Source: Calliopum simillimum (lineage: Eukaryota > Arthropoda > Insecta > Diptera > Lauxaniidae). From it: a stretch of 64,000 bases of DNA. The position numbers and the translations under genes were made by a program. Below the pieces are notes generated by a model that was given only the letters and a program-made list of their open reading frames with translations, was not told the origin of the DNA and ran no database searches. The stretch is taken from contig OX638368.1 of assembly GCA_951812925.1 (NCBI GenBank), positions 12,913,994 through 12,977,993 of the forward strand, read 5' to 3'. Positions 12,791 to 25,184 of the stretch are shown piece by piece (positions within the stretch are counted from its first letter, which is position 1; every line of letters begins with the position of its first letter).

Positions 12791-14690
12791 ATATTAAAAA
12801 TTCAATAAAGGAGAATTAATTTTATGTTGTTTGCACAAATAAAATGAAGCCATACTAGGTAGTTAGTTAAAATTTAGTATTTATACAAACAAAAACTACT
12901 ACTATAGTACATAGTAGGTGCCAAAAGCACTTAACTAAGTAAAAATGCAAGTGCTTTCATAAATTACAGTTTTTTTCTGATTTTTTTACTGATCACATTT
13001 AAAACTCGAAAATTCTCACTTGAGCCTTAAAAGCCTTTAGTGCAATATTTTTCACAAATGTAACAACTTAGTAAACATTGTGCTTATCCTTCTTTCCTTT
13101 ACTATTTTCAATAAAAATATTTATAAATTGTACGCAAGCTGCTTAAAAAATGCCATTTCACGCCCTCTTGTAATTCAATGAGATAACATTAAAATAAATA
13201 AATAAAAAAAAACAAGAAAACAAAAAAAGTCTAAGGATATAAAGCATAGCATAAAAACACAAAAGAAGTAGAAAAATAAAAACAAAAATTATAAATCAAC
13301 AAAAGTGACAGTGCAAAAATGGTATAAAGCAAAAACCTGTGCTATTCGTTGAACAAATGCAGTAAGAAATAAATAGGGTAAAAATGTATCATAGTAAAAC
13401 AGTATTTACAAGCGTTGTTAATTAAAATTACTTGAATCTGTGATAGATACGAAAAAGACAAATGTTGCTTAGATGCAAAATAAATTAGCGACAAAACAAA
13501 GTCTATTTTTGTTTGTCGTTAGGTTGAAAAACTCGAATTTCGACAGTCAGACATGTTTGAAAAATTTATCAAGCATTAGCACACAAGAAGTGGCGGAAAT
13601 GCACGATATTTGATTAAAGCGCTTATGTGTTAGATGGTTGACTGGCGAGGGTATATATTCGCAAAAATGATAACGTACGAATGCGGTTGCAATTTAATAA
13701 ATCAAGGACTCACTGCGCTGATGTTGCGCGAAGGACAACTTTGAATTGTTGGAGGATAAGGATTTGTCGCGTCTCTGCAACTTGACACGATTTAATTAAA
13801 TGGCGCATTTTCATGCCCAATGCGTGAAACAGAGGTGTATTAGTGGCAGCAAGAGCACGTAAGCGTCAACATCCGGTTTATGTTTCAGTATATGTGTGCA
13901 TTTCACTTCATGTTTATGTTCATGAATAACAATTTATTTCGTTACATTGGATGTGCGTAGCGTCGCTGTTGTCCATTGTTGCTAGGCAGGAAGGAGGACA
14001 AATATAATTTGCACCTATGCATTCTCCTGAAAACACCTTCAGCAAAAGCAATTATTGCCACATATGATATTTGGCGCATTTGGTAATGACGCTTTTGTGA
14101 CATACATATGTGATGAAATATCATACTTGAGTGCTGCTTTAGCTGATAAGTGTTGTAATTTTGAATCGCTACAGTGATTTTAAAAAATTTTTACGATTTA
14201 TTACTTTTTGATAAGGTAGCTCTTTACGCTGGCTTTAGGGAAATTTATTGCATATAAGTTATCTTCAATCCCTTAGCTGAATGGTAATTGATTGGGATTG
14301 GAGATATCATTTTTGTAGTATTATTTGAAGGATTTGACAAAGCAGTTCCTTGCTAAGATTATAAATGCAGTGAAATATTAAACTAAAAATTCTAAAAGTT
14401 CAAAAACTTAGACCTACATATATCCGCCACTTCAAGTTTAAGTAAGATTTATTGAAATTGTCTTCAGATACTAAAAAAAAAAGAATTAATATTCCATGTA
14501 TTTTCAAAGTATATGAATTTTCCAAAATTTCAAAACATTACCCAATTTGTAGTGAAACAACACATTTATAAGAGCAGCCATAGATATAAATCGAAATTAA
14601 GAAAAGAGTAATCAGTAGTTATAAGAATGTTGAGTCCAGTACATCTTAATCATATCGAAGCTGATTAAATATAGTTTTTCGTCAGTTCAC
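12791..14690. other. non-coding, host-like
   Basis: About 13520-14130 is less AT-rich and has fewer homopolymers than the rest, as conserved non-coding DNA often is. No coding frame longer than about 60 codons makes sense. The 60-codon minus frame at 13942-14124 is unremarkable. Confidence 0.45.
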
Positions 14691-14710
14691 CATGACGTAT
14701 GAGTGACATT
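14691..14710 (+). repeat. CATGACGTATGAGT motif, copy 2
   Basis: Reads CATGACGTATGAGTGACATT. Flanks do not align with the other copies. Confidence 0.6.
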
Positions 14711-15643
14711 GAGATCAAGAAAAATATTTTTAATATTAGTAAATATTTAGTATTTTGTTCATTTTCACTTTCAAAGCTATACAAAAAATTGTTTTTGTCA
14801 ATTTGATTGATTTAAGCCTGAAACAGAATTCGAGTTTGTTAAGAAAAATAAAAAAAGTTGTTTAAAATTTAGGTATTTTTTTATATTTTTTCTATATTTT
14901 TTCAACAGCAGACAGTTACTTAACCAGCATACAAGAAAGTGCGGTTTTACTTCATGGGGCTTGCGTAAAATATCGGTTGTTTTTAAGATAATTTGATAAG
15001 AACGTAAGCAAAAATGCTTGATTTATGACAGTTCCTAATTTTAGCCAACATTTTTTTCAAATCAGGGTAGCTTAATTTTTACTAAGGTCTTTTTGCTCAT
15101 ATTTTGATTTTTCTATTCATTGTCACATATAAGTTCCTATGTGCGTTTTTCTCTTTCAGTTTTTCCGAAATTATTTTTTTTTTTTTTTTTTTTTGTACAA
15201 ATTATGTTCTATCAACACTGCGTTATGCCGAAAAAATGTTTTTATTCTCCTTTTTGCTTCATTCTAAAGCAAACCAAAGAAGTTTTCGTGATTATGGCAG
15301 CACCCGTGTTGCTTTATGACATTGAGTATAGCAAGTGTGCGGGTTAAACATGAAAACTGAAAAAAAACGAGGTTGGCAACAATGTTGCGCCACTGTTGCG
15401 GCAGTATTTTTCTAATTTGTACACACAGAGAAAAAATTTTTATCAGAAAAAAAATTTTTTTTTGACGTAAAAATTCATATATATGAAAGGCTTTAGTTTA
15501 ATCAATATCTAGCAGCCCTTAGTTAAAAAATATGTATTAGTAAATTATTAAAATTAGAACAAATTTCCTTAAGAAAAGAGGGTCATTAGAAACATCGATA
15601 CAAAGTTATCGACGTTTGAATAGTTTTTTATAATTTGGTACAA

Positions 15644-15660
15644 CATGACGTATGAGTGAT
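15644..15660 (+). repeat. CATGACGTATGAGT motif, copy 3
   Basis: Reads CATGACGTATGAGTGAT. Confidence 0.55.
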
Positions 15661-16787
15661 ATCTGATAAGTACTCATATTAGTCATTCTGTGTAAAATTT
15701 AACAAAATTTTCGCTCACTGTATTCTGTTTTTTTTTTTTATACTGCTCTATTTCGCTACTTTGTTTAATAACGCGTGCAACGACGCTACGTTTTTATTGT
15801 GCTGTTTTATGCCAGCGCCATACATTTCTTTAGAGTACTTTATGTTTTCATTTTGTTGTGCCTTTTTCATTTTGGCACATCTTTTTTAAAAAGGGGAATT
15901 TTTCCGTCGTAGGTTTTTCAATCATTTGATATGAGTTTCTGGCAGCGATATGAGTACGAACATGCATATTTTTGCGAGGAAGCAGGAAGCAAGAAATTAA
16001 AATGCCATCACGCAAAGGAACTTTTTTTTTTAATTTTAATATCGCATGTCAAAGATTCTTAAGGTGAAAACGCCGAAGATTAAAATTAGAAAAAAAAAAA
16101 AATAAAGGAAAATAACTGCCGCGTAAGAAAAGAAAAAAAGAAGGGAAAGAAATGGGTGGAACGCAATTTTTTGGCAAAGCGTAAAGTGTATATGTGAACG
16201 AGAGTTTGGTGGTAAATAAATCAAATGTGGTTATTATATATTTCAATTTTCACGTATAGGTATTATAGTGTGTTCCGCACTTGTTTCTCAAATTCTTTAG
16301 TTTTGTAGAGTATTATTTGGCTTCTCACCAAAGAATTGTAGCAACTGCTGTATTTTTGAAGCATTTTTGATAAATTTCCTTCGATAATTTCTACAATTAT
16401 GACTAGTTTGAGTAAATCAAAATCTTTTATTTATTTTTCTATAAGAAGTATGTAAAGTAGTAATAATAGTATAAAACAAAATAAAAATTTTTTTAACGCA
16501 TTGAAAATTTGACTACATTTGTACAACACTAAGCAGCCACTGATAAGACTTAAATGGTTTTTATGATTTTTATGACTTAACAAAACTGTTAAGTTCTTAA
16601 AGCGCTGAAAATTTTCGAAGGTTTCAAAACATAAAGTGCCATATTTTCTATACCTTAAAGCAGCCCCTATTTAAAACTAAGTTTTTGTGTAGTTCTTTAT
16701 GATTCAAAAGAAGTTGTTCAACTTCCAAGCCACTAAATGCTATCGAGGTAAAATAAAAAGTATTCATTGTTCACTCAAAAGTTATAA

Positions 16788-16802
16788 CATGTCGTATGAT
16801 TG
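16788..16802 (+). repeat. CATGACGTATGAGT motif, copy 4
   Basis: Reads CATGTCGTATGATTG, two differences from consensus. Confidence 0.45.
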
Positions 16803-18047
16803 TTTTATTTTTTTTATATAAATAGAACTATATACTAAGCAAAATGTTAAAAGGTTTTAGTATGAATTTTGCTTTTATGATATCATTTATTTTTATTTTT
16901 CTCAATGTAATGCAAATATAACTCAGTTTTGTTGATTTCCTAAGAAAAAAACTTTATAGTGAAATTTGATATAGCCTTGTACAAGTAGTACAAACAAAAA
17001 AACAGTTTTTAACATATTTTTCATTACAGTAGTAAAATGAAAGAGTTTGTACCTTTTTTCATTAAAGCAATAATAATGAAAATCCAAACATAATCCTTTT
17101 GCCATTTGCGTCTCTAAATCAAAATACATACATGCATATGGAGTTAGTAGACCTTGAGAAGTGCCATAATGTTCCAGTCATCAAACACATCCAACAAATT
17201 CTTTGATCCATAATAATTGTGCGTGTTGTTGGACATGGCCATAACATTACAAACACGTTTGCATTGACTGAAAATTTTTGCACTAACACATTGACAAATA
17301 TGTGTATAAAGTGAAAATGCATAAAAGCACTTGGTAGGAAATTTTTCAAAAGATTGAAATGAGTTTTATATGCTAGTAACTAAAACACTGTGTTTCAATG
17401 AATTCGAGCTAAGTTTCATGCTCAGCAACATTTTATTGAAAAAAACATTTTTCCTACAGAGTCTCACGTACTGTGCGAGTGCGCACCTACTGAGGCTTAG
17501 AAAATAAAACGTAAAACGTTAACTCGTAGAATAAACTTCAGAAAGTTACACATCGTATACTTCTTTCCAGTCTAATAAAAAATGTCTGAAATAAAAAATA
17601 TTGCAAAAAAATAAAAATCCAGCAATAAATATAAGCTTATGGGGTACAAAACACCAGCAGCAGTTGATCACTTGCAGAAATGTATAAAAATATACAACGA
17701 AATGAATACACATGCAACAACCCAGTAGCTTATGGGTTTGAAGTAGAAACGCTGTAAAAAGCTTTAGCGGTAAAAAAGACAGCAAAAGTGTTTGCATTTA
17801 ACCTCTTTTAGTGCAATACTGAATATATTATTTTTATAAATACTTTTTTCGTAATAAAATTGACTAAAATCAAAAATATTTTTTTTTTTATTTGTTAATC
17901 ACTGAAGTTTTTTGTAAAAAAATTCATAAGTTTTTTAGCGGCCATCAGTGAAAATTTGAATTTTAATAAATAAATTAAAATAAAATATTGTCGTTAAGGC
18001 ATTTCTGCACTAATTTGCATCAAACGAGTGATATTGAATATTAAATA

Positions 18048-18700
18048 TCTGTGGCAACAAACCAGAGTAGCTTATGTCGAAAATCGACGTTTTGAGATAT
18101 TGGCTATTTTGTGAAAAATTGTTTCTGTTCCGTTTTATTGCAATTATTTTAATCTCAGAGGTAGTTAATGGATTGAGTAAGACGAGGAGAGGCGAATTTT
18201 AAAAAAAAAATCATAAAAAATCATGTATTTTTACTGTTTTATACTTAAGATTTTCTGTGAAAATTTGTTTTGATAAAAATAGCGCCTTAAGTAAAATTAA
18301 GCGGTTCTGTTCAAGCTTAAGCGTGGTTTGTAACGATTGTAAGTATACATAAGATTTTCTGCTAAAATTGAAATAAAGGGATAACTGTAGATAAGATGTT
18401 TTGGATGCTTTTTTTATTGAAATATTTTTAGCTTATGTAGGCTTAAGTTTTTTTGTTAAAAGAATTATAGAACAGTGAAACAAATGACCGGAGACTTACT
18501 TGACTTAAGATGTTTTGGCAAATGTATAATTATTTGAAAAAACATAAGCTATAAAATCAAGCATTATAACTTTGCTTGAACACGATATTTTTTGGAAAAG
18601 GTTGAACAGAAATAAGCCTTTTGAAAACCTGAATAATTATAGCATGAAAACTCAATTTTCACTTATGTCGACTTAAGCTACTCTGGTTTGTTGCCACAGA
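18048..18700. mobile_element. TA-flanked MITE, 653 bp
   Basis: Terminal inverted repeats begin TCTGTGGCAACAAACCAGAG and continue TAGCTTA-GTCGA. The right end is TACTCTGGTTTG then TTGCCACAGA. Both are flanked by TA (18046-18047, 18701-18702), as for Tc1/mariner elements. Internal AAGCTTAAG words and direct repeats of TAAGATTTTCTG are present. No transposase is encoded. Confidence 0.85.
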
Positions 18701-18733
18701 TATATAAAATCACAAAATCCAAATAATCTGAAT

Positions 18734-18754
18734 AAATGTCACTCATACGACATG
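18734..18754 (-). repeat. CATGACGTATGAGT motif, copy 5 (inverted)
   Basis: On the minus strand it reads CATGTCGTATGAGTGACAT, the form seen at 12770. It lies about 30 bp beyond the end of the 18048-18700 MITE. Confidence 0.6.
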
Positions 18755-18755
18755 G

Positions 18756-20344
18756 TTACCAAACATGAGTTCGTTTTCCATTATACAAAAAAGGGTTTGA
18801 ATTTTCACGAAACCAAACAAATTTCACCCGCTTAATTTTAAGAGGTTAAATGTACGGAAAAATCATAAAAATTTCACATTCAATTCATCAAATGGTGAAA
18901 TGGACAAATCGCAAATTGTAAAGAAATCAACACAAAATACTAAAAACAGTAGCCAATACACTCAAACATATGAAGATCTGATATTTTCAAATTTGTTTAA
19001 GTGTTTTTGTGATTCATAAAAATAGAAGCTGCATGCAGCAATTGTATCGCTTTATTCAACAGAGTGGTACAGCTACAGGAGTAGCAGAGACTGAAAAAAT
19101 GTTAGAAAAAAAGAAAATGCATGAAATAAGAGAAATTGGAGAGAGAGAGAGAATGTAAAAGACAAGACATAAAACTTATGCTTCATTGCTTCATTTGAAT
19201 GTGTTTGTGCACCCAATATTAAAAAAAACTCAAATGCATGCCAATGTGAAAAAAGACCTAAATGTGAGCATAGATTTTATATGTTTTTGTTGGTGCTGGC
19301 AGCAACATTTTTATATCAATATCAATGCAAACTCGTCTACACATAAGAACCTGAGGTTGACTACAGAACTTTTTTGTGATTTTGATTTAAATTTGTGTAC
19401 TTACCTAAATGAGGAAACTTCCACATCTAACAAATCGATATAGCTACTTTTTGACCTCCAAAACCAAAAGTAATTCCCAAAGTCATCAAGCAGTAGACTA
19501 AAACAAAAATACTTAAATCGCTGCCACCAAACTCAATTAATTATAACTAATAAATTGATTATAATTAACTGATGACCTTCGGTATTATATTGTCAAAATA
19601 AATGATTTAGCAAGAAAATCCGTTTTCACCCATCTACCAATTCAATTAATACATCGTAGTTTTCATGCTAGATTTATTGACAATATTAAAAGCCACGTTT
19701 CTAATTACCACATATTGTTGTAGGCATATTGGTAGTGCTTAAGTGTTTATGGGTGTGTACCATTTTTGGGCAACAATTCTCAACACTTTAACAGCTGAAG
19801 ACGACGATAACACAATGGCAAGTTTCAATTTATTTGTCAGCAAGCCCCTTCAACATGAAAGCCAATTAAAATGCTTTAAGTATCCTGTCAATAAACAATA
19901 CAAAAAGCCACAACAACAAAAAAGGACCCAACATTAGGCGTGGTAGTGGTTAACTAATATCAGAAAGCCAAAGAGCGACGGAAAAAAAAAGAGCCATTTA
20001 GTGTGCTGGCTGGCCTATGTCAATATTTTGTAGTTGCTCTAAGCAATTAAGCATGTTTCTTATAACATTTCAATGGGTTCGCTGTGTTGGCTTAGAGTTT
20101 TGACTAAAAGAATAAGCCAAGGTGATGCGTTGAAAAAGAGCGGGTTTAGTTTTTTTTATTTTTATTGCTGTTTGTATACATTTTCTTTTTTTTTTTGTTT
20201 TTATAGAAATTTTTCTTCTTTCTACCCCATCTTTGTTGGCCAGTATTTATTATGTTAAGTGCAAAGTAAAAAGAGTTTATTGACACTTTTAGTTTATTTG
20301 ACTGATAGTCAATAAGTTGTCAGTAGAAAATTTCAACAAATCAT
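18756..20344. other. non-coding, host-like
   Basis: No gene recognised. Contains a (GA)n run at 19139-19153 and an AATTAATTATAA/TTATAATTAA inverted word pair at 19536-19571. Open frames at 19186-19443 and 19743-19937 show no family features. Confidence 0.45.
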
Positions 20345-21620
20345 TAAGAAATAAACAAATGCTGAGATTTCAATCAGACCACAGCAATTAAGCAATTAAA
20401 TTGCTGTTTGTGATTTGTAAAAAAAATATTTTAGCGTAGCATTGTTTCTCATTTGCGCCATAACATTGCAAACGCAAAAGATTTCCTTAGAACTAATTAA
20501 ACGTGCATGGTGGCTTAACTCAATGTTCCTTGCACTCACGCAATATTTAGATCAGTGAAAGACATGCCACGAAAACTTTACAAATGTTGATAGCTTATGT
20601 TTAGTAATATATTCTGCTGTAACTCCGGGAAAAGCATAACCTTTAAAACTGTCGTTTCCATCAAATTTCTTTGCAAACTATTAACGATTCTTGAAAATTG
20701 GTCTTAATTGAAACTCTACAAATGTTTAATTCGTAATTTTTTTATAAAACAAACATTTCAAAAAGTTTTTGAAACAAATGCTGAAATTTCTAGCAAAGTA
20801 CTGCAATCAAGCAATAAATTGCTGTATGTGATTTGTTGTATCCAATTAAAGCGTGCGAGGTGCCTTCAAATCTTCTCAACATTTCTTGGACTTACGCAAT
20901 ATTTACAACAATAAAAATTTCTTGGACTAAAACAATACCTTTAACAATAAAATAAATACTACGAAAACTATACAAATGTAGACAAGTTATGTATTGCTAT
21001 ATGGTGTTCTGTAACTCTTGTCATTTCCATCAAACACAATAATATGCAAAAAAAAAAGGAGAATTTTTCTATGAAAATTAAAATTGGTACTAAGTGAAAC
21101 TCTACAAAAGTTTAAATCATAATATTTTATAAAACAAAAATTTTAAATAAAACAATTTCTAGCCAAAAACATGAAAAGTTTTCACTTATAGTCGTCATTG
21201 ACGAATGCCAAAATTTTAGTCAAATTACTGCAATCAAGCAATAAATTTCTGTGTGTGATTTGCAGAAGTAAATTTAAGCGTAGTATCCCTGTAAAACGTG
21301 CACGATGCTTCTAAATCTTCTGAAAATTTCTTGCACTTACGCAATGCTTAAAACAATAAAGGAATACAACAAAAACTTTACAAATGTATACAACTTATGT
21401 ACAGTAATACATTCTCCCCTAGCTCCAGAAAAAAATTTAACGCTTGAACTTATCGTTTGCATCAAACAGAATGCTTTGCAAAAAAAAAAAAGAATTTTTT
21501 TCTATGCAAACCAATCCAGATTCTTGAAGTCGATTTGAAGTGAAACTCTACAAATGTTTAAATCATAATATTTTATAAAATAAAAATTTTAAATATTTTT
21601 TGAAGCAATTTTTAAACATA
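20345..21620 (+). repeat. ~425-bp non-coding triplication
   Basis: Three diverged head-to-tail copies share the same order of landmarks: a CAA(t/c)(t/c)AAGCAAT-AAATT-CTGT-TGTGATTTG block (about 20382, 20801, 21228), a CGTGC-(c/g)G-TGC/GGCTT block, a TTGCACTTACGCAAT block, an ACAAATGT-(g/a)A block, a CATCAAA block, and GAAACTCTACAAATGTTTAA (20710, 21098, 21542). Spacing is about 390-445 bp. No transposon ends or coding frame link the units. It may be a tandemly amplified regulatory or structural segment, or an old satellite-like expansion. Confidence 0.75.
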
Positions 21621-22727
21621 AACAAGAAAAGCGTTTTAATAAGATTTTCGTGAATAAAATTAATGCGAGAAAATCAAAACAAAACACTTGACTTCCAGCG
21701 AGGCATATTCAATGTAAGTCATCAAGGAGAAAATAACACTAACTCAACTAAATTGTTGCCAATAAAAGGAAAAAAAAAAAATCGCATAAAACACTAACCT
21801 ACGCATTCTTGCCAAATCGCAGGACTACGGCAATCAAAGCCGCAAAGAAAAAGCTAAGCAAAATACAAAAAAGAAAAAAAAAACTAAGCAATCATGTTGC
21901 TTGTCGCAATCTGGTAATAACAGAAGTTCTTACTTTCAAGTAGCCGCAACAAGCTTCGCGCCAACTAAACACTGGACAGGCTGAAGGAAACATGCGGAAA
22001 AACGGAATCTGAGTATAAAAATTAATTTCACACACGTTTATGTGATTGCTGGTATGTTTATCTGTGTCTTCTTGCTACACCATATTTTCGTAGTGTTTGT
22101 GCTAAAACCGTTTCTCTTTCGTAGTTTTGGTTGTGTTCGTTGTTGCGTTACATTGGCGCATATTCATGAAAATAATTTGCGCACCTCGTTCGTTTTTACT
22201 TCCCATTCATTTTTATTTACTGCACATTGGCACGATATCAGTCAGTGTGGAAAAGCAAAAATATTTAGGTTTTAGTACTTTTTTTTGTTTTGTCTTTTCT
22301 TTGTTAATTTCTTAGTGGTGTTCATAACTCGCTTAGCCAAGTATGTATGTGTATTGGCGGAAGTGGAGCCTTTTTGGCTTAAGTCGTAATAAAGTTTTAT
22401 GATTGGAACATTCATATTAGTGAGTATTTTGACCTGTATATTTCATTTAAGAAATTAAAAAAAAATATAATAATACTTTATAAAATATTGTCAAAGTTTT
22501 TTTCTTTTTTGTACGACATAAATTATACTCATAAGTTGCCATTAAGGCATTTCAAAACAGAATCAAAGTTTTCCATGTATAAAAATACTGAACAACAGAA
22601 CACATATTGCTATGCTGCGTTGCTAGAGAAGTGTATGAGACAGTGGAGTAAGAGACAGTTGTGATTTTCTTTTGATTGTAAAACCCTGTTTTGTTGCACT
22701 CTATCGACGTCCTGCATTGACATTTTA
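21621..22727. other. non-coding
   Basis: AT-rich, with A tracts near 21770 and 21870. Overlapping 77- and 62-codon frames at 22042-22315 have no recognisable product. Confidence 0.45.
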
Positions 22728-23485
22728 GATGTTTTTTTGATACTTCAGGACCTTAACCAACTTTTCCGATGTATTTCAATGTTACTTCCGATAGTTTAGA
22801 TGTTTTTCGATAATTTTAAACTTTTACCGATTTTTTAGAAGTTTTTAGATACGTTTAAGCTTTTACAATTTTTTAGATGTTTTTCGATACTTTTGAACTT
22901 TTACCAATAATTTAGATGTTTTTCGTTTTTTTTTCGAATTTTATCGATGTTTTAGATGTTTTTTTGATCCTTTTTGACTTGTTCTTATAATTTCGATGAT
23001 TTTCGTTTTTTTTTTAATTTTTCCGATATTTTAGAAGATTTCGATACTTTGGGACTTTTACCGATAATTTAGATGTTTTCAATACTTGTGTACTTTTTTC
23101 GATATTTTAGAAGTCTTTCGATACATTTGTACCTTTTTCGATATTTTAGATGTTTTTCTATACTTTTGTACTTATTTCGATAGTTAAAATGTTTTTCGAT
23201 ACTTTCCAACTTTTTATGATATATTAAATATTTTTCGATATTTTTTGACATTATCCAATATTTTGGATGTTTTGATAATTTTGGACCCCCATTGATATTT
23301 TGTAAGTTTTTCGATATTTTTGGGGTTTTACCGATGTTTAAGATATTTTTTGATAATTTTGGAATCTTACCGATATTCAAGATGTTTTATGATACTTTTG
23401 TACTTCTTTTGATATTTTAGATGTTTTTTAATACCTATGTACTTTTTCGATATTTTAGATTATTTCCGATACTTTTCGACTTTTA
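22728..23485. repeat. 39-bp minisatellite
   Basis: A degenerate head-to-tail repeat of about 20 units with the form GATATTTTAGATGTTTTTC then GATACTTTTGTACTTTTTC. In the best-kept part (23060-23200) the period is 39 bp, i.e. 13 codons. This keeps a repetitive, Lys/Ile/Tyr-rich frame open on the minus strand at 23069-23380. That frame is a by-product of the period and I do not call it a gene. The array abuts the MITE at 23516-24179. Confidence 0.85.
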
Positions 23486-23515
23486 CAAGAAAAATTGCAT
23501 CTATCTACATACATA

Positions 23516-24179
23516 TCGATACATCCAACGTAAAAGTTTGTAATTCAAGTTACCAACATTTTACGGGACAATGATTTTCGAAATCTGCGTATTACACTCT
23601 ATCTTGTGTCAAATTTTGGTATCTCTAGCTTGAAATTTGAAGGGCTGGGAGCAGTTTTTGAAGTTACAACCTAAGTATATTTTAGTGAGGTCTCCATGCA
23701 AAAACTTGGTAACTTAAGTTGTTAACTTATACACGGGATAAAAATGACAAATTACGTTGGTAACTTAACATACAAAGTTACTAGTTAATTTGTTTTTAAA
23801 AATCAGTGGTTGTAAGTCCTACATACCAACGTAATGTCCGTAAAATATTTTTTAATGGTAGTTGGCAAGTTAAGTTACCAACTTTTTTCATGGAACGTTT
23901 GGTTGCTGTAAAGGAACATTAGTTGGTAACTAGAGTTACAACTCATATGCATTAGTTTTCGTCCAAACTATAAGTTGAAACTGTTAAAATGTCTGTAAAT
24001 CAATTTGGAATATAGAAAACGATTTAATAGTCAAAAAACCTTTATTTTGTCCACAGATCTCAAAAGTATTTATTCAATTTTTGTTTTTAGTTTTCTTGTT
24101 TTAACGAAAACAATACAAAAATGATTATAACTAAAAACTACGATTTTCGAGTTACCAACCTTTGCATTGGACGTATCGA
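23516..24179. mobile_element. TA-flanked MITE, 664 bp
   Basis: Inverted ends TCGATACATCCAACG and, at the other end, CATTGGACGTATCGA, extended inward by GTTACCAAC/GTTGGTAAC words, are flanked by TA at 23514-23515 and 24180-24181. The interior has several more copies of GTTGGTAACTTAAGTTACCAAC-like words (about 23550, 23705, 23757, 23868, 23925), probable subterminal repeats. No coding capacity. Confidence 0.75.
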
Positions 24180-24182
24180 TAT

Positions 24183-24269
24183 CTAAACTGATTCTGCTGC
24201 ATAATGTTTCGCAGTTGATTTCGAGTAACCATGACTTACAGAATAGAAAAGTAAAACCAAATTTGCCAA
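24183..24269. other. left part of an interrupted older sequence
   Basis: Sequence that was contiguous with 25193 onward before the hAT insertion. No gene recognised. Confidence 0.4.
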
Positions 24270-24277
24270 ATCGACTC

Positions 24278-25184
24278 CAGTGCTGTCGTTGACACTTCAA
24301 TTGAAGTGTTTTGCTCCTTTTTTATCAAAAACACTTCGCCACTTCCCCTTTCATAAAATCACTTCACTTTTTCTTAAATACAAAATTTGTTTATTCTTTT
24401 TATGAGAGTTCAGAAACATACTTTTTTGTATGCTCGAAGCCTGCCCTGACTGAAAAGTAATTTGTTTTTTCAATATATCAAGCGAACAAAGCAAAATTTC
24501 AATATACTTCACAGGAAACTTTTTGTAGAGAACTAAATTTGCCATCGAAATAGTTTATAGAACAAAAAAAGAAAGCAAAAATTTTGATTTCTTGTGTTTG
24601 CTACTCTTTTGTCTATAACTGTTTAGGGTCAGAGATAGGTAAAGATATAGCAGAATATCAATAAAGTAGATACAATTTTCTTTAAAGCGCATCATTATAA
24701 AATTTTTAGGTGAAAAATTGGCCGAAATATGGCTGCTATAACATATAGAATCATTCAAAGAATACGTTCAATTTTTGGGTACATTTTGCAATTTTTAAAA
24801 ATTGGTAAAAAAAAAATTTAAAAAAGTTCCAAAAAATTCTGAAAAAAATTCACTCGTATTTCTTGGACAATTATACACTTTTTTCATTGTTTTGAGTAAA
24901 AACCGGTTTTTCGACCGCATAAACAAAATTTCTATGTTCGAGTGGCCGGCCATATTTCGGTAAATTTTTGACCTAAGAAATTTTTTATTTATTTTTTTCA
25001 TATTTTTTTAAAATATATTTTCAAATTTTGTTACGTGTAGCATAGAAATGAATGCATTGAATAAATAAAATTGTGATTTTTGTGTTCACTTCGCTTATAC
25101 TTCACTTTTTCAGAATTTTACTTCGCAACACTTCACTTTTTACAAAATTTCACTTCGCTCAAACTTTTCAAAACGACAGCACTG
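24278..25184. mobile_element. hAT-type MITE, 907 bp
   Basis: Ends are CAGTGCTGTCGTT and AACGACAGCACTG, matching the CAGNG start typical of hAT elements. They are flanked by a perfect 8-bp duplication ATCGACTC (24270-24277 and 25185-25192), the hAT target length. Subterminal regions carry many ACTTC/GAAGT words in both orientations. An internal inverted pair, GGCCGAAATATGG (about 24720) and CCATATTTCGG (24949), is present. Minus-strand frames of 64-68 codons inside show no transposase motif, so it is non-autonomous. The intact duplication argues for a fairly recent insertion. Confidence 0.92.

Larger units (their letters stand above)
14711..18045. other. non-coding, host-like
   Basis: AT-rich with T runs (15173-15194) and A runs (about 16090). 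A TTGGCAACAATGTTGC near-palindrome lies at about 15374. Short open frames across 15104-17797 look like chance frames. Motif copies 3 and 4 lie here. Confidence 0.45.

Noticed and set aside
12350..17797. short open frames of 60-83 codons on both strands
   Set aside because: Composition (Phe, Leu, Cys, Lys) follows from poly-T/A tracts; no splice-consistent exon chain was found.
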